Shown piece by piece: positions 1-12,390 of a stretch of DNA of 64,000 bases. Each line of letters starts with the position of its first letter. Position 1 is the first letter of the stretch. The stretch lies in the NCBI GenBank assembly GCA_947359465.1, contig OX375872.1, positions 14,791,018 to 14,855,017 on the forward strand. The letters are read 5' to 3'. A program made the translations under genes and the position numbers. Source of the stretch: Metellina segmentata (lineage: Eukaryota > Arthropoda > Arachnida > Araneae > Tetragnathidae). The notes beneath the pieces were generated by a model that saw only the letters and a list, made by a program, of their open reading frames with translations, did not search any database and was not told where the DNA came from.

Positions 1-309
1 CTTTTTGGATTATATGATGTTCAACAAAGTGGAACTCACCAACTCTGCCGAGAAGCAGGAAAACTCTTCCAAAATGGACTAGTATCATTGAAAAGAATGC
101 TGCCTCTGTTTGATACTGGTTCAGGTTCTGTTTATGATCTACGTCATTATTCCCTTGGTGTTGCACCCAATCTAGCTCGATGGGATTACCACAGCACTCA
201 CATCAATCAGCTTTTGTTCCTCAGCACCATCCATAATGACCCTATATTAAAATCTATTTCAGATAGATGGACAGGTTATATGAAAGGGAAAAAAGCTCCC
301 CATAACTGA
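1..309 (+). CDS. Glce: D-glucuronyl C5-epimerase, C-terminal end (partial)
   Basis: Open from base 1 to a TGA at 307-309; the final 102 residues of a gene that starts left of the window. The C5-epimerase converts D-glucuronate to L-iduronate in the growing heparan-sulfate chain in the Golgi lumen. The stretch from residue ~36 (DTGSGSVYDLRH) through APNLARWDYH to the terminal HN closely matches the C-terminal catalytic domain of animal Glce. The two tyrosines 18 residues apart (SVY and WDY) match tyrosines I recall being reported as active-site residues in the vertebrate enzyme. No intron interrupts this last exon. It ends tail to tail with egl. Family assignment is very likely; upstream exons are not visible. 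Confidence 0.93.
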   Translation, partial: LFGLYDVQQSGTHQLCREAGKLFQNGLVSLKRMLPLFDTGSGSVYDLRHYSLGVAPNLARWDYHSTHINQLLFLSTIHNDPILKSISDRWTGYMKGKKAPHN

Positions 310-3300
310 TTTCATTAGATTGACATGCAATGTATATTGCTCTTACATTTTGTATAGAAACTTGTTAAGTTCATAGAAAATTTTAAAGGACAACTACTTT
401 CATTATGCACTTTTTTTTCCTATCTTGTGTAATGTGCAAAGAGGTTTGTTATTTTTATTCCTAACTTCAATTTTTGAAAGGAAGATAAATAATTTTTGTA
501 ATTCTTCATTACACCAAAGCAAAACGGGTGTTTGAGATTCTATTATATATTTTGCAAATTTAAAAAAAGTCATTTTTATTCGAAAATAATTATCATCTAT
601 TACTTGTTTGATTTTAGGATATGTTGTATACAATTCCATACATATTTCCCTGTATTTTTGTGGTTATTCTTTCCAATGGTGCATCAGATGAATTGCAAAA
701 AATCTCATGTTTGCCTCTAGTTTGCATACACTTTTAAAAACCACACTAGATCCGTCCAAAACTAAATTTTATTAGCAATGATAACCTCATCTGGACAGGC
801 ACAATTACTATCCTTAGTTACTCTTGAAGGTTGTTTCCTCAAAATAAGTATTTGTTATTCATATGAAAATATTTTTAAATATTTCTATCATCCTTGCTGA
901 ATCTTTAATTCAATACATTGTATTCTATATAAATTCTAAAAACTGCTTTTAATAATGCCTTATTTGTCATTCTCATGCATTGTAATCTACATGTTATTTA
1001 TTGTGAGCTATAAGATGGGCCATTTCATGCATCCTTTAACCTATTGCATCATTTTTCAAATTTTAACAATTTCGGGAGTTTTAAAATAAGTTAAAAAGTT
1101 GAATAGATCTGTAAAAGTTTTAGCTATTAAGTGTCTTATCTTGTCTTGATGAATTCCATGCATTTTTCAATTGCATTGCTTGAGTGTATATACAGTGCAG
1201 AGAAACTAAATTTTTTTATAGATAAAAAGTATAGTAGTAGTAATTAATTTGAAACATTTTCCTGTTTGAAAAAGGACTTGCATTTAGTTATGAATAAATT
1301 AAATGGATTTAGTTAGTCATCAAATTTCTTAATTTTGAATAGCATTTTCATACAATTCATTTTAAAGATTAAGCTTTCTTAAGCTACTGTCAAAATTTTG
1401 GCATTGCACTTGTTCTGTTCCTTCATACTTGGTTATTGCTTGAAACTTACCTAATTAATGTATTTTGTTTGTTTTATTTTTCAAGTTTGGTGCATTTAGA
1501 AAACATCTAGAGAAAAATAATAGCCTTTAAAAAATTTAGAATTACCTTTTGGTTCAAAGGAGTAAAATAGGAACTTTTTGCCTTCTGTCATGAAATGGTC
1601 CAAATGTATAGCAATGATTTTCAGTATAAAAATGGTTTTGTGCTGTGACCTGTGTTTGACACACTGTTATATATTTGCACATCTTATCTCAGACTAATTA
1701 GTCTTGAGTAAGACCAATAGAAACACCAGGGGACTAATCTCAGTTGCATCACTCATCAAACTAATTTCCACTTGAAATTTTAAATTTATTTGCACTGATA
1801 CAATGAAAGGATTTAACCACCTTTGAAGACAATGGGAGATATATCAACATGCAGGGTAATAAATACATTTTCATTGATTTAAGATAACATCCAGTTTTCG
1901 AGAAAGGTTGTAAAAGGGAAACCAAGATTGAGAATATATTAAATTCGGTGCAACTGGCATTAATTCATGGAGCACATATTTTTTTTCATTATTTAACTGT
2001 TATTGGTACACAACACCACATATCCAATAAGATAATGCTAGATCATTCACACTTTTATTCTTAATTTTGTATTAATTTAATTTTTATGTAACTCCACACT
2101 TTTTCAGTGCTCATTTTTCTACCAATGTTCTTTAAAGTCTGCAATTGGAGAAAATTAAAATTAGATGTTGGATATTAGGTAACCAGGTGTGTGCAAATCA
2201 ATTAGTTTTTAGGATCTGATAAAGAATGTAACAACATAAATGTACAATTGACAAGTAATCTTGTTGCATGATAGCAATAAGAAAATACTTACATTTTTAT
2301 ATTTGATAAACATTTTGATTCACTGATCAAAATGTGTTGCTTTTTTTATGTAATTTGACACTTGTACTGTTGAAATGCAGCTGAGACTTAGTATAAGTTA
2401 TCTAAAATAATCCGCCCATGAAGTAAAATTTATTGTAGTGCTGAGTTGTGAAAACTATATGCAAGGTTATGAATTGTTTGTAATTTCTTTGGTTTGTTGC
2501 AATATTTTCTTATTAAAAGCATACTGATATGTTTGACAGTTAATTCAATGATGGAAATGTTTACTTTGATATGTTCATGGATTACATTTGTATGATTCAT
2601 TATTCCACATCTCAATATCAAAAAATATATCAGATTTTAAGTAAATATGTAAACGATTGAATAAATAAATTTCTTACAATATTCTTGAATTTTTGTGTGA
2701 AATCTACAATGTTATGTTCTCGAATGTTTTGTGGAGAGCTATTTAGTGAGTCTAGAACTTTCAAGGTATGGCAAAACACAATCCAAACACCTAAAACCCA
2801 GTGTTCAATCGGAATGAAAATTCAATGTGTCAAATCAGAATAAATATGTATATGGAGATTAAATTATTATAATATTGAATACAGTTGACTTAAATTGTAG
2901 AATTACATCAGAAAGATCATAAATTAGTAAGCATAAAGCCACCTTTAGTGGTGATATGTGGCATGTTGTCAAACAAAATCTTATGCTGTCATGTGGCAAA
3001 TTATCCAAAGTATTAGCTGCTACTCCATATCCCTTATATAATTGACAGCCTAGAATATTCCAACATGCATAGTTGATCTGGGAGTATCTGGCCTAGGAAG
3101 GGTTTCAACACTTAACTATATAGACCAGTTTGAGATTAATTTAACAATATCCCAGAATGAATGACCAGGCCTTTGTGCCGTAAAGCTATGCCCAAATCTA
3201 AGAATGAATTAGATGTGAGTGACAAAACAATTTACTGAAATAACCACAAAAGAAAGTGTTGATTTTTCTCTCTAAGAGAGAGATTAAGATTAGACTGTAA

Positions 3301-4830
3301 TGCAAAAGGATGTGCTTTTTTTCAATTGATCAGGTATTCTAGAGAATTCAAGTGCTGCACCATTTATGATGAAAATCCAAATTGAATTAAACATGCTCTT
3401 GCACTAAATTTTTAAGACTTGGTATGAAAACTTATACAAATTATGAATTACTGAACCATGCCAATCACAGTATTCACTTACTCAGATTTTACCAACTTAT
3501 GACTGTTTGGTCGCAATCCTCCATTATCTATTCTAACATGTCTCATTGTACAGACCAAGAATTTGTAACAGAAAAATTCCTATATTAAATTTCGTAATTA
3601 ACTTACAAAGTAGCTTTTACCACTGTGTTTATTATATACTGATCCCTAATACTTGGAACCTACAATGGAGAAAAGCTATCAACAGCAAGCTAATATTTTG
3701 AAAGGTTTTGTATAATTTTTCGTTTGATCTCATTCTGTTTTTCAATAGGAAATTGGATAAGATTACTGCTTAAAGTAGATTTTCCGAATCCCCATGGTGT
3801 TAGAGAATGAGTTCTACAGGGTATCTACTAAATTTCTGTCGGCCCATTTAGGGACTTTTTCAGGACTTTCTAAAATAAATGCATGATCTGATTTTACATG
3901 ATTATGTGGGTCAGTTAGATGCAATTCTACTTTAAGTCACTTTTTTTATTGCTTAAAGTCTAATCTCGAGAAAAGAGGACTAGTATCAAATTTCAGCTTT
4001 AATAAGCTGTTTTCTAAATTAAATTTTAAAAATAAAGACAAACCATAAATCATGTCAAAGTAGATGAAAATATTAAATGTTAACCCCCCCCCCCATTCAA
4101 AAAATCAATAATTACTTTAAAACATTTAATGTAATTTTTTTATTTTTACGCATCAAATGAAGTTGTTGAAAATTTATGTATCAATTTGTGTGGGATGTCT
4201 CTGAATGTGGTTGGATTAGGGGAGTTGCGCCATTTTCTTTTTAGTTTGTATAATTTCTGTCTTGATTGTTCAATTTCATCATTTGCAGTTGCATTTTATT
4301 TGCAATTTTCTTCTTTTTCATTTGTTTAAGTTCAGCTGCAGCCACCTTTTGTTTTCGCCTTTATAAAATGTTATACATTTTCAGGACAAAATTTATGATT
4401 TAGGGACTTTTGGGACCAGTCTTCGGAATATTTTCAGGACATTCAGGCCCAGTAGACACCCTACCCTGTTCTGTTGTATTGACCATCTGAATGGACATTT
4501 TAAAAACTAGTGATGGTATTGTTTAACTATAAAATATGCACGATGTACTATTTTGGATTTAAAACCTCTTAGAATACTAACGAGGGTTTAGAGATAGCCG
4601 ATTATCAATGGTTTTTGTAGTGCAAATAGCATGTTTTATTCTCAACAGTTGAAAAATGTAAATTTCCTAGTAAAAATGAATTGCACAATTGTGTTTCATG
4701 TGTGGATGTATAAATATTTTTAGAAAATTACATTTTTATACTTTAAGCACACATAGTGAAAATAGTATGATTTAGATTTCTCATTTGAAAAAATTTAAAC
4801 TGAAAGATGTACAAAAAAAATACTTAACAA
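310..4830 (+). other. Probable long 3' UTR/downstream region of the C5-epimerase gene
   Basis: About 4.5 kb without a convincing reading frame. The + strand is T-rich, as expected for a sense-strand 3' UTR. Several AATAAA hexamers are present (for example near 1293, 1859, 2661 and 4034). A candidate transposon (3817-4468) lies inside. The true transcript end cannot be fixed from sequence. Confidence 0.4.
3817..4468. mobile_element. Candidate non-autonomous DNA transposon
   Basis: Imperfect inverted ends: CAGGGTATCTACT at the left and GTAGACACCCTACCCTG at the right. Both ends also carry inward AGGGACTTTT and CAGGAC words. The host sequence beside each end shares GTTCT, a possible remnant of a target duplication. 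The CAGGG-type terminus is hAT-like. No transposase frame inside. Confidence 0.45.
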
Positions 4831-4853
4831 ATGCACAGTCAATGCTTTTTATT
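4826..4853 (-). terminator. Candidate egl polyadenylation site
   Basis: On the - strand an AATAAA hexamer (4848-4853) is followed after ~20 bases by a T/GT-rich downstream element. It sits exactly where A/T strand bias reverses between the two convergent genes. Confidence 0.4.
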
Positions 4854-7800
4854 TTTTGATAATTTGCAGTTATTTATATACAACAGGCATTCAGTTACAA
4901 ACTCATAAGCCATAATATACAAATGAAGCTGCAAGACATTTTTATAAGAATTCATTCATTGAGTAAACCAAAACTAGTTTTGCCAAAGGTATTTGTGCAA
5001 ATATACATTAATATAATCATGTAATTCATTAAGAAATTATATGACAAAATAATAAATGATGGCAAGTTAAAAAGTCCCTATGTTTTTACTCTCTCTAATT
5101 TATCAAAAATAAAATACAATAAAACCTTTGATAAATAAAACTTCTCCATTGCTTCAAAGGCACACAAGCAAAATTAGGTCTTCCTAAAAGGGAAAATACA
5201 TTTCCTAACATTAATTTTATCTGACACAAACATATTTTTATTCACAAAATTTATAATACTTGTTCGAATCTTAAAAAAATTATTTGGCTTTTAAATTAAT
5301 TGAAATCCAATTGGAAGGCAGCAATCACAAAAATTAACACAATTTTGTTTTAGAGAATTTTTGTTCAAAATACTAATTTTAACCCTTCCTGAATAGTAAT
5401 TTAATAGGATATATTTATCGTCATAAATACAGCACTAATTGTATTAAAAAATCATACATGGAAAATCAATATTGAAGTGTACCCATGAACACAATTGGTA
5501 AATTATTAAAAACAATTAAATGTGAAAAACTGGGTGAAAAAAAACCTACAATAGTATCTAGTGACAGACAATTGACCAGATTATGCAATATAATTTTTAA
5601 ACTAAAATGTTTTGTCTGAAATACAAAAATTTACATATAAGTGTAATATAAATAAATATAGTCAGCTAGATAATGAATATCACAATTTTCCTCAGTGACA
5701 TAGTTACACAACATTTCTCATTAGCTATGTGTAGTCTCTCAATCAATAAATAACTATCAGACACACATATATAGCTAGTCATTTGTTAAAATAAATAAAA
5801 CCCAAACCTAGTCAAATTATGACTGATCTACCAAGTAAGTTCATTGCATTAATTCAAGTCACATGTTAAGCAAGTCCACACGTAGCAAAACATGTATATT
5901 CTGAACTTGTGATAATACCACAATTAATATTCAAACATACAATGCTGTTTTACATTTTATAGCATTTTGAGTAAATGATGGAAAAGTGTTAAAAATCAAC
6001 TCATGAATAAATTAGTGTAAATAAGAAAGTTGGCTGCATAAGGTAAGCCATCCCAACGAAAAAAGTGGCTGGTAAAGAACTCACCAAAAGTAGTTAAGAA
6101 AATTTAATCTGGTGGTTTGCAAAATCAAACATTGCAAGTTATACAATCATTATAATTTTTAACTTTCATAATTAAAATATATTATTAAATAACTAATTCA
6201 TAATTAACTAAACCAGATTTCTGACAAAACATGATCTAAATTAAATATCACATGAACAGAATATATTCTGTAATCAATTTAAAAAAAGAAATTATGTCCA
6301 AGATTTAATTCAATTAAAAACTAATTAGAACAGTAGGATGAAATTAAGCAAGAATGTCATCACATTATCTTGTTTCTTCATAATTTACAAAGTGTATTTC
6401 TTTGTTTTATTTAATATATGCTAAAATTCATTTTCTATAACTAAAAATGAAATAAAAACAAGCATGTTTAGATGCAATACAACTTTTACCAAAGTGGATA
6501 AAAAACGAAAACAAAATGAGAATCATTGTTTCAACCAAACTTATAAAAATTAACAATTGTAAAATATACTTTTAAAAATAAATATAAAATTTGGGTAGCA
6601 GCTAAAAATTTCTCAATTTTTATTCTAAATGAATAAATATAATCAAGAATTCTGGATGTAGTTCATGCAAATCATTTTAATTGAATACATTCCATATAAA
6701 AGGTATATTCAATAATTCTGTTTTTAATTTGAATTTTATTCTAGTTTTCAAAATAATAATGCTATGCATTCTTATGATAAAAGTCACTAAACAGTATTAT
6801 ACAACCTTTCCTAAACAAAGGATGCAAATGCTGTAATATAGTTTATATTTTAAATGAATTTCTTCAGGTACATGCTATGATGTAATGTTAGCTGCCATGA
6901 TGTCAAGCCATAAAATCCATTAATAAAACATTTTTACAATGTTTCAAAAAATTATATTTCTGACTGCAATCACCATTTCTATACAATTAAATTCTAAAAA
7001 TAATGTAATAACAAAACAAAAATATCCAAAGCAACTGAAGTTGATAATATGGATAAAAAAATCTTATTCATTAAGAATAAATTATATGTAACTTTATAGT
7101 TTTGATATTAATAAGATCATTTTATATGTGGAGAATTATCGTTCAGTATTTTTTAAATAGAGAATTCAGAGAAAAGGGTTAAGAAAACTCAATTTTCACT
7201 TTAGAATAAATTAGTAATTTGATTATTTGATTTATAAAACAGTTGAATAACCAAAATTCATCTTGTACAATATATATATATATGTGTGTGTGTAAATATA
7301 AATCAACTAAAAATGAAAAAATTATGAAGAAAGAGTTAAGTAGTGAAAAGGGGAAGTTACAGTAATAGCATACCTCAAAGATAGCAAAGAAACATGAATA
7401 TGAACATGTATGAAAAACTTAGTTACATAAGGCACAATAGCATAAACACCTAAGGTGAAATATTCGTATGCTTTAAGAATAAATAAAATAGCCAATGTAT
7501 TAATGCGATGTAATGCAGCCAAAAGTTTACTCCTTCACAATTACTTCTGTAATATATTACAAAATAGGTAGGAAGTTGAAACTACGTCACACAGCATGCT
7601 ATTGGCAACATTTCGAAACAGGATATTTACTTTTCAATTAGATTGAATTGAGCACACATTTCATGTTTAATATTTTAAAATGTATAAATGCTGTCTTAAC
7701 TTTGCTAAACACGTTTTGAACAAGAGGCTGCTGAAAAAATGGAGATATACTGCTCGAGTGCAGCTTGTTGTTACCAGCAAAAGGGTTGATGACTTTTGTA

Positions 7801-8891
7801 AGTAAAACAATGTTTTTAGCCGAAGAGCCTTTTAAATATATTTAAGAATATAGTTAAACAGATATACAAAAGAGAGATACTTAATTAGAATACACTTGAA
7901 ATTACTATCTAGTTTTATCACAACAGAAAATGTTTATACCTATAAATTTGATAATGTAAAATGTTAATTTGAAATTAATGTGATTACACTTGGGTAGGAA
8001 TTTTGTTTCGTGTATTACATGTTTAGTTAATCAAAAAATATTACATAATTTGGAAACGTAAGTAAAAACAAAATATGAATCAGAAGAGAAAAGAAAATCT
8101 AGAAGTATGGGGAAGTGGGAAAGAAAACCTCGGAATAGTTATTTCAAAAAATATAAAAATAAGCCGAACTTAACAGAAAATCACACATCTAAGACTATTA
8201 ACATGAAGTAATCTAATTTAAAAGAACTGAACAAAATATTGAAAGAAAATATAATTTAGTGCAAAAAAATAGGGTTAGTTTCCTCTTACTTAACATCTTT
8301 TAATTTTTGAAATGAAGTGAGATTGAAAACTATGAATAAGATAAACCCAACAGTAAAGGTATACCCCAAAGAGAGTACACTATACCAATCAAACTGCATA
8401 AGTACATCAACCATTTGAATGTACAGTAATGACATGTTCCAGTGAAAATGTTTGAGCATAAAATCTTTTTCATTCTCAAGAAACTAGGCAGTTTTAGTAC
8501 AGTAAACAGTAACCAGAATAACATTTTTCTTTCTCTCAACTATAGAGAAATGATAATTTTATGTATGTGAAAACATACATATATAGTTCAATATGCAAGA
8601 ATCGTACTCATGACAAGTACTTTTCAACAAAATCAACATACATTTTGTGAAAAAATGAATGTGTAACAATAAAACATAAATAAATATTTAAAAGCGAATT
8701 TGGAATGATTGCTCTTAATACAACAAATATTATTTTTTTAAATCAATAAATTAAAAGTAATTTTAAGAAAGAAGCAGATGCACAGATTGCAGCTTTCAGT
8801 GTTAAGTAAATATTCATATTGCCCAATAGAAAACTGTATTGAAGCAATTTTTTTTAAACATAACAGTTAAACTCAAATATGCAGCTCCACA
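4854..8891 (-). other. Probable long 3' UTR of egl
   Basis: About 4 kb with no supported reading frame. The + strand is A-rich, so the egl sense strand is T-rich, mirroring the left half of the intergenic region. A (TA)n/(TG)n microsatellite lies near 7268-7295. Cleavage could also occur earlier. Confidence 0.4.
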
Positions 8892-9444
8892 CTAAATTTT
8901 ACTCCCATTTACTTTTTCGTTGTCTTCAAAAAACACTTTTGTTATAACAATGTCCCCAGTTGACAATGTCTGTGAAAATGAATTACTTGACTGAGCATTT
9001 TGTAATTTCAAGGGTTTGGGTGACATTGGTTGCTTTTTATGGCATTCACATGTGCAACAATACACACCACCACAGCTACTACCACCTGGTGACCAACTGT
9101 TGAAATGATCAGAATTACCATTGAGAATAAGTTCTGGAGTTGAGGTACGATAATTAGACAGTGAATGTGCTGGTGAAGTGTATGATGTAAGTGGATCAGA
9201 TAAAGAGCTATAATTCAATTCACTTATATCATATTCTTCTTTATTACTTAAGTGGTCATCATAATCGGCTGTTCCATCTACACTACTGTCCTCTGAAAAA
9301 TTATCATCCTCAGCATTACCAGATCCTGAATGCATTGATCCTGAATCATTGCTATTTCCTCTACTGCGTAATCGTTCTAGTTTCTTAGCTACTTTAGGTG
9401 TACCTTCAATTTTAGCACGATCTTGAGGACTGAGCTCAAGGTAT
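8892..9444 (-). CDS. egl: Egalitarian exon 5 (C terminus, stop)
   Basis: Final coding exon, acceptor TTTCAG|ATACC at 9444, stop TAG at 8892-8894. It starts YLELSPQDRAKIEG, is then acidic and Ser-rich (SEDSSVDGTADYDD), has a Cys cluster VYCCTCECHKK, and ends near FSQTLSTGDIVITKVFF. The S-Q-T within this last block resembles the LC8 dynein-light-chain anchor (TQT-type); in fly Egl a C-terminal site of this type binds Dlc. Residues beyond the anchor are highly Egl-like. Joined length of the whole gene is ~801 residues. Confidence 0.88.
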
Positions 9445-11241
9445 CTGAAAAAAAGAATTTTAACATAATTAAATAATTTAACACTTAAAATATACTTCTA
9501 TAATCCAACAATGAAAACAAATAGACTTGTTTTCTCTTAAGCAACTCATAATATTAATTAAAATAACAGCTAGTCCCTATTCAATGCTCCTTTTTTAAAG
9601 TGCTTTATTACTGCAGAGACCCATCTAAAAAAATCTACTTAACAATGTGCATTCATGAAGTCCTTCACAAAACCATAACCTTGTTTGTTTCACATAAACT
9701 ATTAAAAACGGATTCTCAAATAAAATTGAATTACGGCTGAACTTAGCATAATGCTCCTTTATACCGTCTCTGTCCCTGATTTTCCACCTGATCACAAATT
9801 AGATGTGCATTGTGATATTTTGCTAGGCCGTATTCATTCAGTAAACTGCTTGTTCTGTTAAGTCTGCTTAACCAAACATAAATATAATTGGAATTTTTAG
9901 TACTTTTAAAATATGTTAGATTAATAATAAAAGGCTCTGAAAAATTTTATTAATACTAAAAATCATGGAACACATGTTTAAACAAATAATTCTAAATGTC
10001 TTTTAAGCAAGATCAGTTTGTATTAAAAGTAGGTATTGGTATGTTATTGCTTTGTTCTCAATACCTTTTAGACTAGTATATGAACGAGTCACAGCATGCA
10101 CAGTGCACCACATGGACCACCAATGTGTGTGTGTGTGTATATATTCTGGCTCGATCAAAAAAGCTTACATTTACAAGTTTGCACACATTCTGTTCTTATC
10201 ACATGTTGTGACAAGATTAACACATAGGCAGAATATCAAATCTATGCATGTTCATTAAACATTACTATAAATACGTGAGGCTTTTTATCCATACGAGACT
10301 GTTTCAAATTTCCTTCAGAGCAGAGAAACTTTGTGCTGTATCTACAGATCACATTCAAAGGATAACTTATGTGGACCACTAAATAAAAATATTTTTTGTA
10401 GTAATAAATATTTGCCACACAGAGGTAAGTACATACATAAATACTATTATTATTTGTTTATTATTCTATTTACTGACCGACATTAGTAGAGGGAGATGCT
10501 GTGAATTTTCAACAAACTATAAAATTTTAATTTAATTTTTATACTATGTTCTCTCTAACTGCAGTCGATTCTGTTCTGATCACAGCTAACTTTAGTATTA
10601 TTATTGTTTTATTACCGACCATCATATATATTATAAGGAAGGTATTGTAATCATACCAATTTTGACATTTCGAGATTTTAACATATAAGCACGAATTAAG
10701 TTTATAGTAAAACGAATAAACTATTTTAGCATGTCTGTCCATCTGTATGATTGTCTGTGTGCAAATTTGGTCAAATGGATTGTTATTAAATTTTATATTT
10801 AAGCTTCAGATGTGAATATCTCTATTTATCAACTTTTAGTAGAGATCTGGCAACTGGAAGTGGCAGTTAACTGATATTACTTTTAAGTAAGTTATTTTAC
10901 AAATGTTTTGCAAGATTATTTGAACAAAATTATTTGTCAAAGTTACTAAACAAGTTACAACCAGACACCGGAATGTTGTGCAATTGCATATTTAGTTTTC
11001 CTGCCTTTTCTAAGCAGTTGACCTAATATCTTTCCGAATTAGTGCATTTAGACGCAATTGAATCCATTTTATTTAAAAAAAAAAATTTTAATTACAAAAA
11101 ATTATTTTTATTTGTATTAAAAGAAATTTTATTTAAGAATAAAATGCCGGGGGGGGGGGGGGGAGAGAAGAAAAAAAACAAGTTTCAAACAGAAAAAAAT
11201 ATTTTATCCAGTGGCGGGCATTATTGATTTGTAATCATTTT

Positions 11242-11401
11242 GCCACCACAAGGCCACTTGTGAAGGAGCACCCAATGGGCGACCATCATTACCTCTAACA
11301 AAGAACAGTACAATTTACATCCATGCCCTTACCCCGGATTCGAACCAGGAACTTTCCGATCCAGAGGCCAACACCTTAACCATTAGACTGGGAGGTTGGC
11401 G
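11242..11401 (-). mobile_element. tRNA-derived SINE, family B (diverged copy)
   Basis: Read on the - strand it begins with a tRNA-like head (A box TAATGGTTAAGG, B box GGTTCGAATCC) and continues into a body shared with 24441-24698 (CTCCTTCACAAGTGG-type words). Confidence 0.7.
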
Positions 11402-11599
11402 AAAAAAATAATGTAATCCCTTGATAACTTCTCTCCATTTTTAGTTTACTCTTTGTGACTACAATTTGAACATCTCTTTTATTTTTCATATTATTTTGTT
11501 TTATATAGTACTTTAAAAATAATTTTTCATTCATTGTATATTTAATTTACAATGCTTAAATTCGGTAGTTCGTTTTATTCAAAATTAAAATTTTGGATT

Positions 11600-12070
11600 G
11601 TGAAAATTGCAACAGCATGAGGGAATCATGCAAATTAAACGAAACTTGCAAGAAATGCAAAACAGGTTAGGATATGCAAATGATTAGAAGTACAAAGTGA
11701 TCACGCATGTGTGGGCCGAGAAACCGTCTGAAATTCCAAGTGAGCAGTGAATAAAAAACACTGTAAAGGTGGTTTGAAATGTGTGTATTGTTGTTTGACT
11801 GCTGTAAAAGATTGATTTGAAGTCAATATTCCCCACCGAAAATGCAGCGCCATACGAGCAACTGAGTTCTAATGGGGCCACACGATCGGCCTCAGTAAGA
11901 GTGGATATTCATATCGTGAAATCACCACTCGCATGGGGAGTAATGCATGTGTGGAAGAGATGGACAATGGAGAATCGGACAAATCGAAACTCTAGAATTG
12001 GGTCACGGAACACACAATATGACGTCACCATGGAACGAGAGACACCTCCAAGGTACAGATATGCTGAGAT
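11600..12070 (+). pseudogene. Decayed Tc1/mariner transposase N-terminal fragment
   Basis: From ~11838 the frames contain fragments resembling the helix-turn-helix N terminus of IS630/Tc1-type transposases, starting with a PRRK-like basic start and then a YEQLS-type block and a VWKRW-type block. They are broken by frame changes and stops. The upstream ~200 bases resemble a mariner leader. No catalytic residues are visible; only the N-terminal third remains. Confidence 0.45.
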
Positions 12071-12192
12071 AAAAAAATTTCAGGTGTTTATGCCCTGAAA
12101 TTTTCAATTTTCATTTGAATATCCCTTTTTAATTCAAATATTCAAACATTGATTAAAAACTAGATATAAATACACAGAAAAGATATACATAC

Positions 12193-12390
12193 CTTAGTAA
12201 CTTTATTTCACGATTGCTAAGTACAACCTGCTTTGAATGAGCTGAATTTAACTTTGTTTTAAGATCTAGAACTTCCATATCGATTTTCCTCTGCTTTTTG
12301 GAAGACTTAACTTCTTCAGGTCGAATGTATGTCATTATTTGTTCATAACACAATTCATCAAGCATAGCAAAAGACTCTGTTCGTAATAAG
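12193..12390 (-). CDS. egl: Egalitarian exon 4
   Basis: A 198-base exon with acceptor CTAATTAG|C (12390) and donor CTAAG|GTATGT (12193). It encodes SFAMLDELCYEQIMTYIRP, then a basic stretch KKQRKIDMEVLDLKTKL that looks helical, then LSNREIKLLR. The segment after the exonuclease domain matches the conserved Egl region. The codon split with exon 3 (AG + C) and with exon 5 (AG + A) gives Ser and Arg, so the frame is continuous. Confidence 0.88.

Larger units (their letters stand above)
9445..12192 (-). other. egl intron 4 (noncoding, with repeats)
   Basis: 2.7-kb intron. It holds a GT/AT microsatellite near 10123-10145, a run of ~15 G near 11150, a SINE (11242-11401) and a decayed mariner-type transposase segment (11600-12070). 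No further host exon was recognised. Confidence 0.6.

Noticed and set aside
11148..11165. G run as G-quadruplex regulator
   Set aside because: A single homopolymer of ~15 G; also seen at 61285. More likely a simple repeat or sequencing-prone site.
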